Shown here piece by piece: positions 1-7,889 of a DNA stretch of 31,182 nt. Within the stretch, counting starts at the first letter, position 1; every line of letters starts with the position of its first letter. The notes under the pieces were generated by a model. The model saw nothing but the letters and a program-made list of their open reading frames with translations, was not told the origin of the DNA and ran no database searches. Source of the DNA: an uncultured Oscillibacter sp. (GTDB taxonomy: Bacteria > Bacillota > Clostridia > Oscillospirales > Oscillospiraceae). The stretch lies in assembly GCF_910584465.1 (NCBI RefSeq), contig NZ_CAJUBK010000026.1:1-31182 (forward strand), given 5' to 3'. The position numbers and the translations under genes were made by a program.

Positions 1-1
1 G

Positions 2-148
2 GTGGAGAAGATCTCCCGCCTGCGCATCCCGGGCTGTGACAGGCAGCTCGCGGCCCTGAAGCAGGAGCTCCGGACCCACCGGGAGGACTTCCTCAGCGCT
101 CCCGAAATCTTGGAGTTTGAAAAGGGATGGATAGGGAGGTACTTATGA
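2..148 (+). CDS. C-terminal tail of an unidentified protein (possibly a glycosyltransferase)
   Basis: An open frame enters from the left edge and gives 48 residues ending in a TGA that overlaps the ATG of the next gene (ATGA), so the two are translationally coupled. The visible part is a charged helical tail (RQLAALKQELRTHRED, then FLSAPEILEFEKGW). It resembles the end of the GT2 glycosyltransferase at 6093-7202 (RNLAARREY, then a TPEEQELAEKA stretch), and a decayed second copy lies at 1208-1341. A glycosyltransferase identity is therefore a weak inference from tail similarity; no catalytic motif is inside the window. The start and true length lie outside. Confidence 0.6.
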   Translation: MEKISRLRIPGCDRQLAALKQELRTHREDFLSAPEILEFEKGWIGRYL

Positions 149-1152
149 GACTGCCGGGACAAGAGGAGCTCCAAAAAATCTACAATGCCTTGCAGGACAA
201 CGTGTCCCGGGAAATCTACAAACACCGACTGCTCTACTCATTTTTTGAAGAAGGAGAGGAGATCCAAAAGATTGTGGCGCGTTGGTCTGTTTACCGGAAG
301 GATCTGAGTGTGCCGAAGATATGCTGCTATGGTGCGGGAGCGGGGTGTCGTTATGTTCTTGACCACTATTCCTATGATGCAACGTTTATCATAGATTCCT
401 ACAAGACAGGTACGCTGGGAGGACTCCCGGTGATTTCCTTTGATGACTTTTTGAGTATGCCGGATTTTCGGGAATATTTGGTGCTGATCACTGTAGGAGG
501 AGAGCGTGCGCAGGAGGAAATTAAAGAAAGATTGAAACAGCACGGCGTGAGATATGTGTTTGCCTTTTTTGTCCACTGCGACGAGCGGCAGTATTTTGAG
601 ATACGAACCATGTGTTCGGGCCTGCGCGATGAGTATTTCGCAGACATAGGCGCTTTGAATGGATTCACGACCCAATACTTCCTGGATCATTTTGAAGGTG
701 GGTATGCCTATGTTTTCGAGCCAAATCCCAAGCAGTTTGAGATAACAAAAGAACGTTTGCGGGAATATCCCCAAGCGGAGCTGTTCTGCTATGGAGCCTA
801 TGATAAAAATACGACCTTGAGATTTGACCCGATGGAGAATGGAGGAGAAGAGGGCGCGAGGATTGCAGGATCCGGCGCAATTGAAATTGCGGTCCGCCGG
901 CTGGATACACTGCTGGGGGACCGGCCGGTGACGTTTATCAAGATGGACATCGAGGGCTCCGAGCTGGCGGCCCTCCGGGGCGCGGAGCGCATCGTCCGGG
1001 AGCAAAGGCCTAAGCTGGCCATTTGCGTCTATCACAAGCCGGAGGATATATGGGAGATCCCGGGGCTGATACTGCAATATCACCCGGATTACAGGCTATA
1101 TCTGCGGCATTATTCTTTATGCGACACGGATACGGTCCTCTACGCTGTGTAA
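145..1152 (+). CDS. FkbM-family SAM-dependent methyltransferase (copy 1)
   Basis: This 335-residue protein is a two-part FkbM methyltransferase. Residues 1-60 are helical (EELQKIYNALQ, EIYKHRLLY). A Rossmann-like module follows at about 64-165 (CCYGAGAGCRYVL, FIIDSYKTG, PVISFDDFL). The catalytic Methyltransf_21 fold begins near 165 (FADIGALNGFTTQYFLD, YVFEPNP) and carries the family hallmark FIKMDIEGSELAAL at about 264. The ATG at 145 is preferred over 127 because GGGAGGT sits just before it, it overlaps the upstream stop, and the paralogue starts at the same place. FkbM enzymes usually O-methylate sugars or polyketide-like substrates; the substrate here is unknown. The last ~275 bp are nearly identical to copy 2 at 1342-2406. 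Confidence 0.88.
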   Translation: MRLPGQEELQKIYNALQDNVSREIYKHRLLYSFFEEGEEIQKIVARWSVYRKDLSVPKICCYGAGAGCRYVLDHYSYDATFIIDSYKTGTLGGLPVISFDDFLSMPDFREYLVLITVGGERAQEEIKERLKQHGVRYVFAFFVHCDERQYFEIRTMCSGLRDEYFADIGALNGFTTQYFLDHFEGGYAYVFEPNPKQFEITKERLREYPQAELFCYGAYDKNTTLRFDPMENGGEEGARIAGSGAIEIAVRRLDTLLGDRPVTFIKMDIEGSELAALRGAERIVREQRPKLAICVYHKPEDIWEIPGLILQYHPDYRLYLRHYSLCDTDTVLYAV

Positions 1153-1154
1153 AC

Positions 1155-1341
1155 GGCGGCGGTTCCCTCTACGGCCCAGTGAAGCGCCGGGAGACCCCCT
1201 TCGAAGGTCGCCCGTCTGAGGGGATCCCGGACTGCGAAACCCAGCTCGCCGCCAGGAAGCGGGAGCTCCAGACCCACCGCCAGGAGTTCCTGTGCGCCCC
1301 GGAGACCCTGGACTTTGAAAAAAGTGGATGGAGGAGTATCT
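1155..1341 (+). pseudogene. Chimeric gene remnant between the two methyltransferases
   Basis: The gap after the first methyltransferase is a scar built from two neighbours. Bases 1155-1207 match the 5' part of the radical SAM gene at about 2533-2583 (translated LYGPVKRRE, followed by an IPF/TPF variant). At about 1208 the sequence switches to a copy of 15-144, the tail of the partial first gene (translated QLAARKREL, QTHRQEFL, ETLDFEK). Neither piece has its own start, and the tail copy has lost its stop by a frameshift. The simplest reading is a duplicated unit in which everything between a radical SAM gene and the tail gene was deleted. Confidence 0.8.
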
Positions 1342-2406
1342 ATGAAACTGCCGGACCGGGAGGAATTCCAGAGGATTTACGGCGCCTTGCAGGATGACGT
1401 GTCCCGGGAGATTTATAAGCATCGACTGCTGTACGCTCTTTTTCACGAGAGAGGGGAGATCCTGAAAATCATCAGGAACTGGTCCAATCTTAAAGTTGAA
1501 ACGTCTCCCTTGGGAGACGTTCAAGGGGAAGTCCTTCCCCTTGAGGCCGCATTGGAAGCCCAAACGCAAAAAGTGGATCTCAATACGCCAAAGCTCTGCT
1601 TTTACGGAGCCGGCGAAGGCTGCCGCACCCTTCTTCAATACAGCGGCATTCGGGTCCCGTTTGTGATCGATTCTCACCGGACCGGCTCTCTGGAGGGCTG
1701 TCCCATCCTCTCTTTGGAGGACTTTTTGAAATTACCGGACTGCCGAGAGTATCTGGTCATGATCGCCGTGGGAAAAGAGAACGCGAAACGTGAGATCAAA
1801 GCGTCTTTGAACTGCCATGGATCGCGGTATGTGGAGGCGTATCCCGACGGGCAATACTTCGACCTGCCGGAGCTCCAGCTGCAAAATGAGCGCTTTGTGG
1901 ACGCCGGAGCTTTCGACGGTGGGACGACGGAATATTTTTTGAGTCGTTTCCCGGGTGGATATTCCTACGTATTTGAGGCGGACCCGAGATTGTCGGAAAC
2001 TTTGAGAGTACGTTTGAATGGGCGCAGTGACGTGGAGGTTTTTCCCTTCGGGCTGTACGATACGGATGGGAACTGTGCGTTCCTGTCCGATGAAAACATG
2101 CCCTCCAGCTCCCGTGTCGCAGAGACCGGGAACCGGGAAATTGCAGTCCGCCGGCTGGATGCGCTGCTGGGGGACCGGCCGGTGACGTTTATCAAGATGG
2201 ACATCGAGGGTTCCGAGCTGGCGGCCCTCCGGGGCGCGGAGCGGATCATCCGGGAGCAAAGGCCTAAACTGGCCATCTGTGTCTATCACAAGCCGGAGGA
2301 TATGTGGGAGATCCCGGGGCTGATACTGCAATATCACCCGGATTACAAGCTGTATCTGCGGCATTATTCCTTATACAACACGGAGACGGTCCTCTATGCT
2401 CTGTGA
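1342..2406 (+). CDS. FkbM-family SAM-dependent methyltransferase (copy 2)
   Basis: This 354-residue paralogue of the gene at 145 has the same order: a helical N-terminus (REEFQRIYGALQD, EIYKHRLLY), a Rossmann-like module (LCFYGAGEGCRTLL, FVIDSHRTG, PILSLEDFL), then the methyltransferase fold (FVDAGAFDGGTTEYFL, YVFEADP) with FIKMDIEGSELAAL at about 283. The start at 1342 follows a GGAGG motif and matches the paralogue; an upstream ATG at 1315 lies in the scar. It has an extra ~25-residue linker after RNWSNL, encoded by two back-to-back perfect inverted repeats (1500-1543), absent from copy 1. The middle of the protein is diverged, whereas the 3' end is almost identical to copy 1, so the pair is mosaic. 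Substrate unknown, probably a sugar hydroxyl. Confidence 0.88.
   Translation: MKLPDREEFQRIYGALQDDVSREIYKHRLLYALFHERGEILKIIRNWSNLKVETSPLGDVQGEVLPLEAALEAQTQKVDLNTPKLCFYGAGEGCRTLLQYSGIRVPFVIDSHRTGSLEGCPILSLEDFLKLPDCREYLVMIAVGKENAKREIKASLNCHGSRYVEAYPDGQYFDLPELQLQNERFVDAGAFDGGTTEYFLSRFPGGYSYVFEADPRLSETLRVRLNGRSDVEVFPFGLYDTDGNCAFLSDENMPSSSRVAETGNREIAVRRLDALLGDRPVTFIKMDIEGSELAALRGAERIIREQRPKLAICVYHKPEDMWEIPGLILQYHPDYKLYLRHYSLYNTETVLYAL
1500..1543. repeat. Two adjacent perfect inverted repeats inside a coding region
   Basis: Arm AACGTCTCCC (1500-1509) pairs exactly with GGGAGACGTT (1512-1521) across a TT centre. With no spacer, CAAGGGGAAG (1522-1531) pairs exactly with CTTCCCCTTG (1534-1543) across TC. 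They sit in frame in the second methyltransferase, in a linker the paralogue lacks, and look like a small inserted palindromic element. Confidence 0.85.
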
Positions 2407-2459
2407 ACGGAGCCGGTCTCCTGGATGACGCAGCAACGCAATGAATGGAGGATGAATTT

Positions 2460-3278
2460 ATGCGGCAACCGTTGACAGCCCGCCGTCTGGCCATCGTGCC
2501 GACGACAAAATGCAGCCTGAACTGCAGGCTCTGCGGCGATTTCCTCTATGGCCCGGTGAAGCGCCGGGAGATCCCCTTTGAGGACGTCTGCCGGGACATC
2601 GACGCATGCTTCGACCTGTTCGACCATGTGGAATGGCTGCAGTTCGTGGGCGGCGAGGTGTTCATCTACCCGGACTTCGCCAGGCTTTTGAACTATGCGC
2701 AGAAGTATCGGGACCGGTTCGACCGGGTGATCATCGAGACCAACGCCACGGTCTTTCCCAATGAGGAGGAACAGGCGGCCATCCTGGCGTATGGACAGGA
2801 TATCAGCATTTACATCAGCAACTATGGCGAGCTGTCCCGGGCCAGGGACCGGTTTGTGGAGTTCACAGAGAAGCATGGGATCGAATGCAATCTGAAAAAA
2901 TACCACGGCGAGGACCAGTATTTCAACGGCTGGATCGACAATACGGACCCCCACGACCTGAAGGAGCCGGGGGATGTGCTGGAGGTCAATGCGAGGAATT
3001 GCCCCCAGGCCCGGATCAAAAACATGCACTGTTACGATGGGAAGCTCCACCGCTGCTCCAACTCCTGCTTTATGCTGGAGATGGGCCTGTTCCCGCCTCT
3101 GGACGGGGACTTCGTGGACCTGCGGGACGCGTCCAAAACGCGGGAGGAGAAGCGGGAGATCCTCCGAGAGTTCTATACCCATGCCCGCCGCTCCTGCCGG
3201 TATTGCAAGCAGAAGTACATGGCCGTCCTGCCCCGCTATCCGGCGGCAGAGCAATGGAAGGGAGGACAGGTAATATGA
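2460..3278 (+). CDS. Radical SAM protein with C-terminal cysteine cluster
   Basis: This 272-residue enzyme has the radical SAM signature C-x3-C-x2-C at residues 18, 22 and 25 (KCSLNCRLCG), which binds the 4Fe-4S cluster that cleaves SAM. The core continues with a FVGGEVFIYPDF stretch (the GGE region) and IIETNAT. The C-terminus has further cysteines (NCPQARIK, MHCYDGKLHRCSNSC, SCRYCKQKY), suggesting an auxiliary SPASM/Twitch-like Fe-S site. The second ATG (2460) is preferred because GGAGG at 2447-2451 is eight bases upstream; ATG 2445 has no such site. It overlaps the next gene by ATGA. A fragment of the same gene type survives at 1155-1207. The reaction is unknown; the neighbours suggest modification of a sugar or carrier-bound intermediate. 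Confidence 0.85.
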   Translation: MRQPLTARRLAIVPTTKCSLNCRLCGDFLYGPVKRREIPFEDVCRDIDACFDLFDHVEWLQFVGGEVFIYPDFARLLNYAQKYRDRFDRVIIETNATVFPNEEEQAAILAYGQDISIYISNYGELSRARDRFVEFTEKHGIECNLKKYHGEDQYFNGWIDNTDPHDLKEPGDVLEVNARNCPQARIKNMHCYDGKLHRCSNSCFMLEMGLFPPLDGDFVDLRDASKTREEKREILREFYTHARRSCRYCKQKYMAVLPRYPAAEQWKGGQVI

Positions 3279-4777
3279 GTGTTTACAGCGATCTGTTCCC
3301 CATGGGACTGGGGACCGGACGTTTGCCGGTCAGCGGACCGGACGACCGCGAGGGATTGGAGAAGTCCGTTCAGATCGTCCTCAGGGCGCTGGAGGCCGGC
3401 ATCGATTATGTGGATGTAGGACATACCTATGCCGCTGGCATGGCGACAAGAGCGCTTCAGGAGGCCTTCCGTCAGACAAAGAGGCCGTTTTCCGTCACCG
3501 CGAAGATTATGTACGGCCAGGATAAGACGGCCGACGACGCGCGGAGGCGTGTGGAATTCTACTTACGCGCGATGGGCCTGGAGAAGGTGCGGTTCTTCAC
3601 CTGCTGGACCATCTGGAATTATCAGAACTTTGAGCGCATCATGGCAAAGGGAGGCGTCTACGACGGCGCTCTCCGCCTGAAAGAAGAGGGACTGATCGAC
3701 CATATCTGCTGTTCCCTTCACGCCCCGCCGGAGGATATCCTGAAAATTTTGGAGAGCGGCGCTTTTGAGGGGATCACTATCTCCTATTCGCTGCTCAACG
3801 CCGCCCTGATGCAGCCGGTGCTGGAACTGGCAAAAGAAAAGGACGTCGGCGTGGCGGTGATGAACCCCCTGGGCGGCGGGGTGATCGCCCAGAACCGGGA
3901 TTATTTTTCCTTTGCCTGCGGGGACGCGGATGACGGCGACACCGTTCACGCCGCATTGCGCTTTGTAAAAGCGCATCCGGCGGTAAATATGGTACTGGGC
4001 GGAGTCAGCAGCCTGGAGGAGTTGGAGGACAGCCTCGGCGTCCTGTCCATGCCGGACCCGGAACCGCCTGCGGAGCGCATGGCGCGGGTCCTCAGGAAAT
4101 CGTCTGAGCTGAAGGGCTTTTGTACCGGCTGCAAATACTGCGAAGGCTGTCCCCAGGGGATCCCCACCGCCGAAATCATGCGGGCCAGGAATTCACTTCT
4201 ATTCGACCCGATCAAGAGCTATAACCGGGAGGAGCCGGAGTCGCTTTTGCGGGATATTCAGCTGTTCCGCCCCCTGCTTCATGACCACGGATGGCTGCCG
4301 GAAACCTCAGAGAATCCCTGCGTGAAGTGTGGAAAATGCGAGAAAAGCTGCACGCAAAAGCTACGGATCATCGACGGCGTAGAGGACACCTATCAGAAGA
4401 CGGCCAGAGCGTATTTTACAAGAGGAGCCCGTCGGACCCGTCTGGAAGAGCTGGTCCATCAAAAAGGCTACCGGGCGGTGGGACTGTATCCAAGCGGAGG
4501 GTTCACGGATCTGATCATGCGGCTCTACAACGAGTTCTGGGGTGAGCCGGACTTTGAGTGGGTACTGTTCAACAGTGATCCCAAGCTATGGGGGATGGAG
4601 TCCGACGGCAAGGTGGTTCACGGTCCCTCGGAGATCCCGGAGCTGCACCCGGATCTGATCATCATCGACACCTTCCGGTTTGACAATGAAATCGAAAAGA
4701 CTCTGGCGCAGTACCGGGAGCTGGGCATAAAAATCGAGAAGCTCCACCGGGAAGGGGAGGTCCCCTGGGTATTTTAG
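3275..4777 (+). CDS. Aldo/keto reductase with two 4Fe-4S motifs and C-terminal Rossmann-like module
   Basis: This 500-residue protein starts at the ATGA overlap, with GGAGG at 3261-3265; the longer upstream frame is a shadow of the radical SAM gene. Residues ~1-270 form an aldo/keto reductase barrel (MGLGTGRLPVSG, GIDYVDVGHTYAAG, SVTAKIMYG, ending near VNMVLGGVSS). Next come two ferredoxin-like motifs, CTGCKYCEGCP near 283 and CVKCGKCEKSC near 349, as in the COG1453 Fe-S reductases. The last ~120 residues (AVGLYPSGGFTDLI, WVLFNSDPK, PDLIIIDTFRFD) look like the Rossmann-like module of the neighbouring methyltransferases. The usual catalytic His (LLH in the family) is not evident; the strand reads FFTCWTIWN, so activity may be altered. 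A redox role on the pathway intermediate is inferred. Confidence 0.85.
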   Translation: MSVYSDLFPMGLGTGRLPVSGPDDREGLEKSVQIVLRALEAGIDYVDVGHTYAAGMATRALQEAFRQTKRPFSVTAKIMYGQDKTADDARRRVEFYLRAMGLEKVRFFTCWTIWNYQNFERIMAKGGVYDGALRLKEEGLIDHICCSLHAPPEDILKILESGAFEGITISYSLLNAALMQPVLELAKEKDVGVAVMNPLGGGVIAQNRDYFSFACGDADDGDTVHAALRFVKAHPAVNMVLGGVSSLEELEDSLGVLSMPDPEPPAERMARVLRKSSELKGFCTGCKYCEGCPQGIPTAEIMRARNSLLFDPIKSYNREEPESLLRDIQLFRPLLHDHGWLPETSENPCVKCGKCEKSCTQKLRIIDGVEDTYQKTARAYFTRGARRTRLEELVHQKGYRAVGLYPSGGFTDLIMRLYNEFWGEPDFEWVLFNSDPKLWGMESDGKVVHGPSEIPELHPDLIIIDTFRFDNEIEKTLAQYRELGIKIEKLHREGEVPWVF

Positions 4778-4799
4778 GCGAAAGGGCAGGAACGAAAAT

Positions 4800-6080
4800 A
4801 TGAAGGATCATGTCGGGCAAATCGCGGAGCTGCTGAAAAATGGGAAAGAGGTCCTTTTTTATACATTGGGCACGGATACATTTCTCAGCATCAAAGAGTT
4901 GAGATCCAGGTTTGGACTGCTTCCCACCGCTGTCTGCGATAAGGATCCAAAGAAGCAGGGACGCACCTGGAAGGGGCTGGAGGGCGTCGAGGTAATTTCT
5001 CCAGACGAGGCCATGGAACGATCCCCAGAGGCGTGGTGGTTCATCCCTTCTCTGAATTATCGTTATCAGATTACTGGCTATCTGACTGAAGAGCGCGGCG
5101 TTGCGGCGGATCGGATCATCAATTACGAGCCAGTCCGCAGGTTTCGGTCCTGCCTGCATTTGAACCGATCTGTCCAATATGACCGTACAGGTGAGCTGAC
5201 TTTTTCCTGCGCAAAAGCCTGTCCGAGAGTGCTGGCGGGGGAACGGCCGGACGCATCCTCCCTGCATCGTCTGCGGGATGGACTGCTCAAGGCAATCGAG
5301 GAGGATCGGATTCCGCCGGGATCTCTCTGTGCAGGCTGTGATCTCATAAAAGAGGATTACTATCCCGTGGCGCCGAAGGTGCTTTGTGTGAATTATTTTG
5401 CCAATAGTGTGTGTAACTACCGCTGCTCCTATTGCTCGGTGGCTCATGCGGGGACTCTGAAAGAGGATGTGGGCCGGCATTCGGTGGATGATGTGATCGG
5501 CGCACTTCGTCGGGAAGATATGCTGAGCGAAGACTATGACCTGGATTTTGTGACAGCCGGAGAGCCCACGCTCTACCCGGGGCGGAAGGAAGTTTACCGG
5601 ACATTTGACGGAGACAAAATGGGCTTTGTTACAAATGGTTTCCTCTTTGACGAAGATCTGTTTGCGCTGATGGATCGAAAAAAGGTCTACATCGTGACCA
5701 GCATTGACGCGGGGACAGCGGAGACCTATCAACAAATCAAGGGCATTGATGGATTTGAGCGGGTGCGGCGAAATATGAAGCGATATGCGCAATCATCAAT
5801 GGGGATCGTTGTCCTCAAATATATACTGGTCCCTGGAGTGAACGATCTTCCAGAGGAAATTGACGGCTTCATTGAGTTCTGCTCGGAAACCGGAGCGGCG
5901 TATGCGATCGTCTCTTTAGATGTATACAGCGTGTCGAAGGTCACAAGCCAGACAGCGGCAGCGGCAAAGCGTCTGGTGAGTGGTTTAGAAAAGGGAAATA
6001 TCCTCTGTATTCCTCTTACTGCGAACCATTCGGAGGAGTATGCGTCCATTGTGCGGGCCATGATGGATATGGAAGGATAA
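4800..6080 (+). CDS. Radical SAM protein with N-terminal Rossmann-like module
   Basis: This 426-residue protein has three parts. Residues ~1-120 are a Rossmann-like module (VLFYTLGTDTFLSI, AVCDKDPKKQGR, VEVISPDEAM) resembling that of the FkbM proteins. A cysteine-containing middle segment follows (FSCAKACPRVL, LCAGCDLI). The radical SAM core has C-x3-C-x2-C at residues 205, 209 and 212 (CNYRCSYC), then FVTAGEPTLYPG and FVTNGF, typical strands of the barrel. The start has a modest AGGGCAGGA site. It lies 22 bp behind the reductase and 12 bp before the glycosyltransferase, so one operon is likely. It differs from the radical SAM protein at 2460 in domain content, so the two probably catalyse different steps. 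Product unknown. Confidence 0.82.
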   Translation: MKDHVGQIAELLKNGKEVLFYTLGTDTFLSIKELRSRFGLLPTAVCDKDPKKQGRTWKGLEGVEVISPDEAMERSPEAWWFIPSLNYRYQITGYLTEERGVAADRIINYEPVRRFRSCLHLNRSVQYDRTGELTFSCAKACPRVLAGERPDASSLHRLRDGLLKAIEEDRIPPGSLCAGCDLIKEDYYPVAPKVLCVNYFANSVCNYRCSYCSVAHAGTLKEDVGRHSVDDVIGALRREDMLSEDYDLDFVTAGEPTLYPGRKEVYRTFDGDKMGFVTNGFLFDEDLFALMDRKKVYIVTSIDAGTAETYQQIKGIDGFERVRRNMKRYAQSSMGIVVLKYILVPGVNDLPEEIDGFIEFCSETGAAYAIVSLDVYSVSKVTSQTAAAAKRLVSGLEKGNILCIPLTANHSEEYASIVRAMMDMEG

Positions 6081-6092
6081 GGAGTTCTGTGT

Positions 6093-7202
6093 ATGAAAGT
6101 AATTGTTTTTACCCAGGCATACAATGCGGAGCAGACCCTTTCCCGTGCCATTAGCAGCATACTAGATCAGACGTTTCAAAATATAGAGTATTATATTTTA
6201 GACAACGGTTCTACGGATCGCACATGGGATATTATCCTTGATTATGCAAAGCGCGATCCAAGGGTGATCCCTCTGTCTATTAAGAAAAATGATATCGAGA
6301 ACGGCTGGTCCTTTTTTTGCGCATTAGAATGGGCATCAAATGCCGAATATTCGGTCTGGCTGGATGCTGATGACGCATATGACCGGCACTTTTTGGAGGA
6401 AATGACGAGATTTGCCCAGGAGAATGCTCTGGATATTGCCATGTGTGGTTATGACATGATCGACGGAGTGACTGGGAGGACAATAAAATGCCGGGCATTG
6501 GAGAAAAATCTGGTCCTTTCCGGAAAGGATTTTGCAGACAAATTTATTGAGTATAGAGGATTTACCAACGCCGGTTGGGGACGCCTCTATGCACTCTCGT
6601 TTTTTAAAACGTTTTCCAGAAAGAATCAAAATGTGTCAAAGAGTGATTATTCTCCATATGGGGATTCAGCATATCAGCTGTGTCTCCTTGAAAATGCAGA
6701 ACGGGCCGGAGTCTATCGGAAAGCGATGTACCGGTACTATCAATACCCACATTCCCTCATCCGTCAGGATTTGAAGGAGAATCTCAAGGGCTATGCCGGA
6801 TATATCGTAGCCGCAAGACAGTATCTGGAACATTACGGCCCCATTTCCAAAGGGAACGAGGACTTCCTGTATGCCATCTACCTGTCTTTTGCAGATGAAT
6901 CTGCGGAGCACGCTTTTTCCTCAGACTTATCTGTCTCGGAAAAGCTGGAACTGCTTCGCCTGACCTTTTCGGAGCCCCTCTGGGCGGAGACCCTGGCCCG
7001 GGAGGCGGACCCCCAGTTCCGCAACCTGGCGGCCCGGCGGGAATACGTGACGCGGATGAAGGAGCGGATCTTGGCCCTTGCTTCCACTCCGGAGGAACAG
7101 GAACTGGCGGAGAAAGCGGTCCGGGAGCTCGACAAGCCGATCGCTAGCGGCCCGACGCAAAGATGCGGGGAGGGAACAGTGTGGGCGCACCGCGTCCAGT
7201 AA
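6093..7202 (+). CDS. Family 2 glycosyltransferase
   Basis: This 369-residue protein has a GT-A fold N-terminus: VIVFTQAYNAEQTL, SILDQTFQNIEYYILDNGSTD, and the metal and nucleotide-sugar motif VWLDADDAYD near residues 88-96. It probably transfers a sugar from a nucleotide donor to a surface or carrier acceptor on the inner face of the membrane; no membrane segment is obvious. The start follows GGATAAGGAG. The body is visibly more AT-rich than its neighbours, whereas the last ~80 codons return to high GC, which suggests a mosaic origin. The helical tail (RNLAARREY, then TPEEQELAEKA) resembles the partial protein at 2-148. The final ~15 residues run into the disordered debris zone and may not be the original C-terminus. 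Confidence 0.88.
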   Translation: MKVIVFTQAYNAEQTLSRAISSILDQTFQNIEYYILDNGSTDRTWDIILDYAKRDPRVIPLSIKKNDIENGWSFFCALEWASNAEYSVWLDADDAYDRHFLEEMTRFAQENALDIAMCGYDMIDGVTGRTIKCRALEKNLVLSGKDFADKFIEYRGFTNAGWGRLYALSFFKTFSRKNQNVSKSDYSPYGDSAYQLCLLENAERAGVYRKAMYRYYQYPHSLIRQDLKENLKGYAGYIVAARQYLEHYGPISKGNEDFLYAIYLSFADESAEHAFSSDLSVSEKLELLRLTFSEPLWAETLAREADPQFRNLAARREYVTRMKERILALASTPEEQELAEKAVRELDKPIASGPTQRCGEGTVWAHRVQ

Positions 7203-7442
7203 TCGGTTTCGACGCCGGTGTCGACGGAAAGGATGTAATGGCCTTCTTACCGATTCGAGATATACGGCAATGATTTTCTCATCCCCTAATGCCTAGTTTT
7301 CATGAAGCATTGCGTCCTTCATACAATTCCGCACGACCACTCCAATGCAGCTGGTATTCGCCAACTCTGCGAACACAGCGTACATGGGCCGCTTTTGGAC
7401 TTGTCAGCCATCTGCTTTTCGCAAAAGGAAATCCGATCCTTG
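7203..7442. other. Intergenic debris without a recognisable gene
   Basis: Short open frames exist on both strands, but none has a ribosome site and a recognisable motif together. One minus-strand stretch (7270-7410) reads as plausible protein but matches nothing I recognise. It lies directly downstream (minus sense) of the broken ABC ATPase, so it may be further decayed sequence. Confidence 0.4.
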
Positions 7443-7889
7443 TTATGTGAAGCTTTCCATAATAAGGACAGGCTTTGTGTCCGAGAGGATGCGGAGCTCC
7501 ATGCAGCCGTCTTTCGCCCAGACATTGCTGATGACGGCCCGATTTTGATAGGCCAGCAGCTGTTCGGCGGGCATCTCCGCCAGCCAGATCCGGTCCTCCA
7601 TCATTTGGACATATTCTCTGCCCGTGTGGATGTGCTGGATGTCGCCGTACTCCATCATCATGATCTGCGCGGCGATATGCTCCACGTCGGATACGATATG
7701 GGTGGAGAGCAGCACCAGACGGTCCTTCGTGTAGGCGGAGATGATGTTGCGGAACTTGATCCGCTCATAGGGGTCCAGACCGGAGGTGGGTTCGTCCAGG
7801 ATCAGAATCTCCGGGTCGTCCAGAAGGGCCTGGGCAATGCCCAGCCTGCGCTGCATCCCGCCGGAATAGGCGGCGCATTTCCGTTTCAA
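7443..7889 (-). pseudogene. 5'-truncated ABC transporter ATP-binding protein
   Basis: The frame encodes the second half of an ABC ATPase: signature YSGGMQRRLGIAQALL, Walker B EILILDEPTSGLDP and the H-loop LLSTHIVSDVEH, with a ~60-residue tail. The Walker A half is missing. The similarity stops abruptly at about 7889, where an oppositely oriented acetyltransferase remnant begins. A complete protein of this type (ABC-2-type exporter or antibiotic-resistance ATPase) is usually 230-300 residues, against 148 here. No ribosome site precedes the fragment and no permease gene follows it. Confidence 0.82.

Noticed and set aside
127..145. Upstream ATG at 127 as start of the first methyltransferase
   Set aside because: The ribosome site GGGAGGT lies between the two ATGs, and the paralogue starts at the position equivalent to 145.
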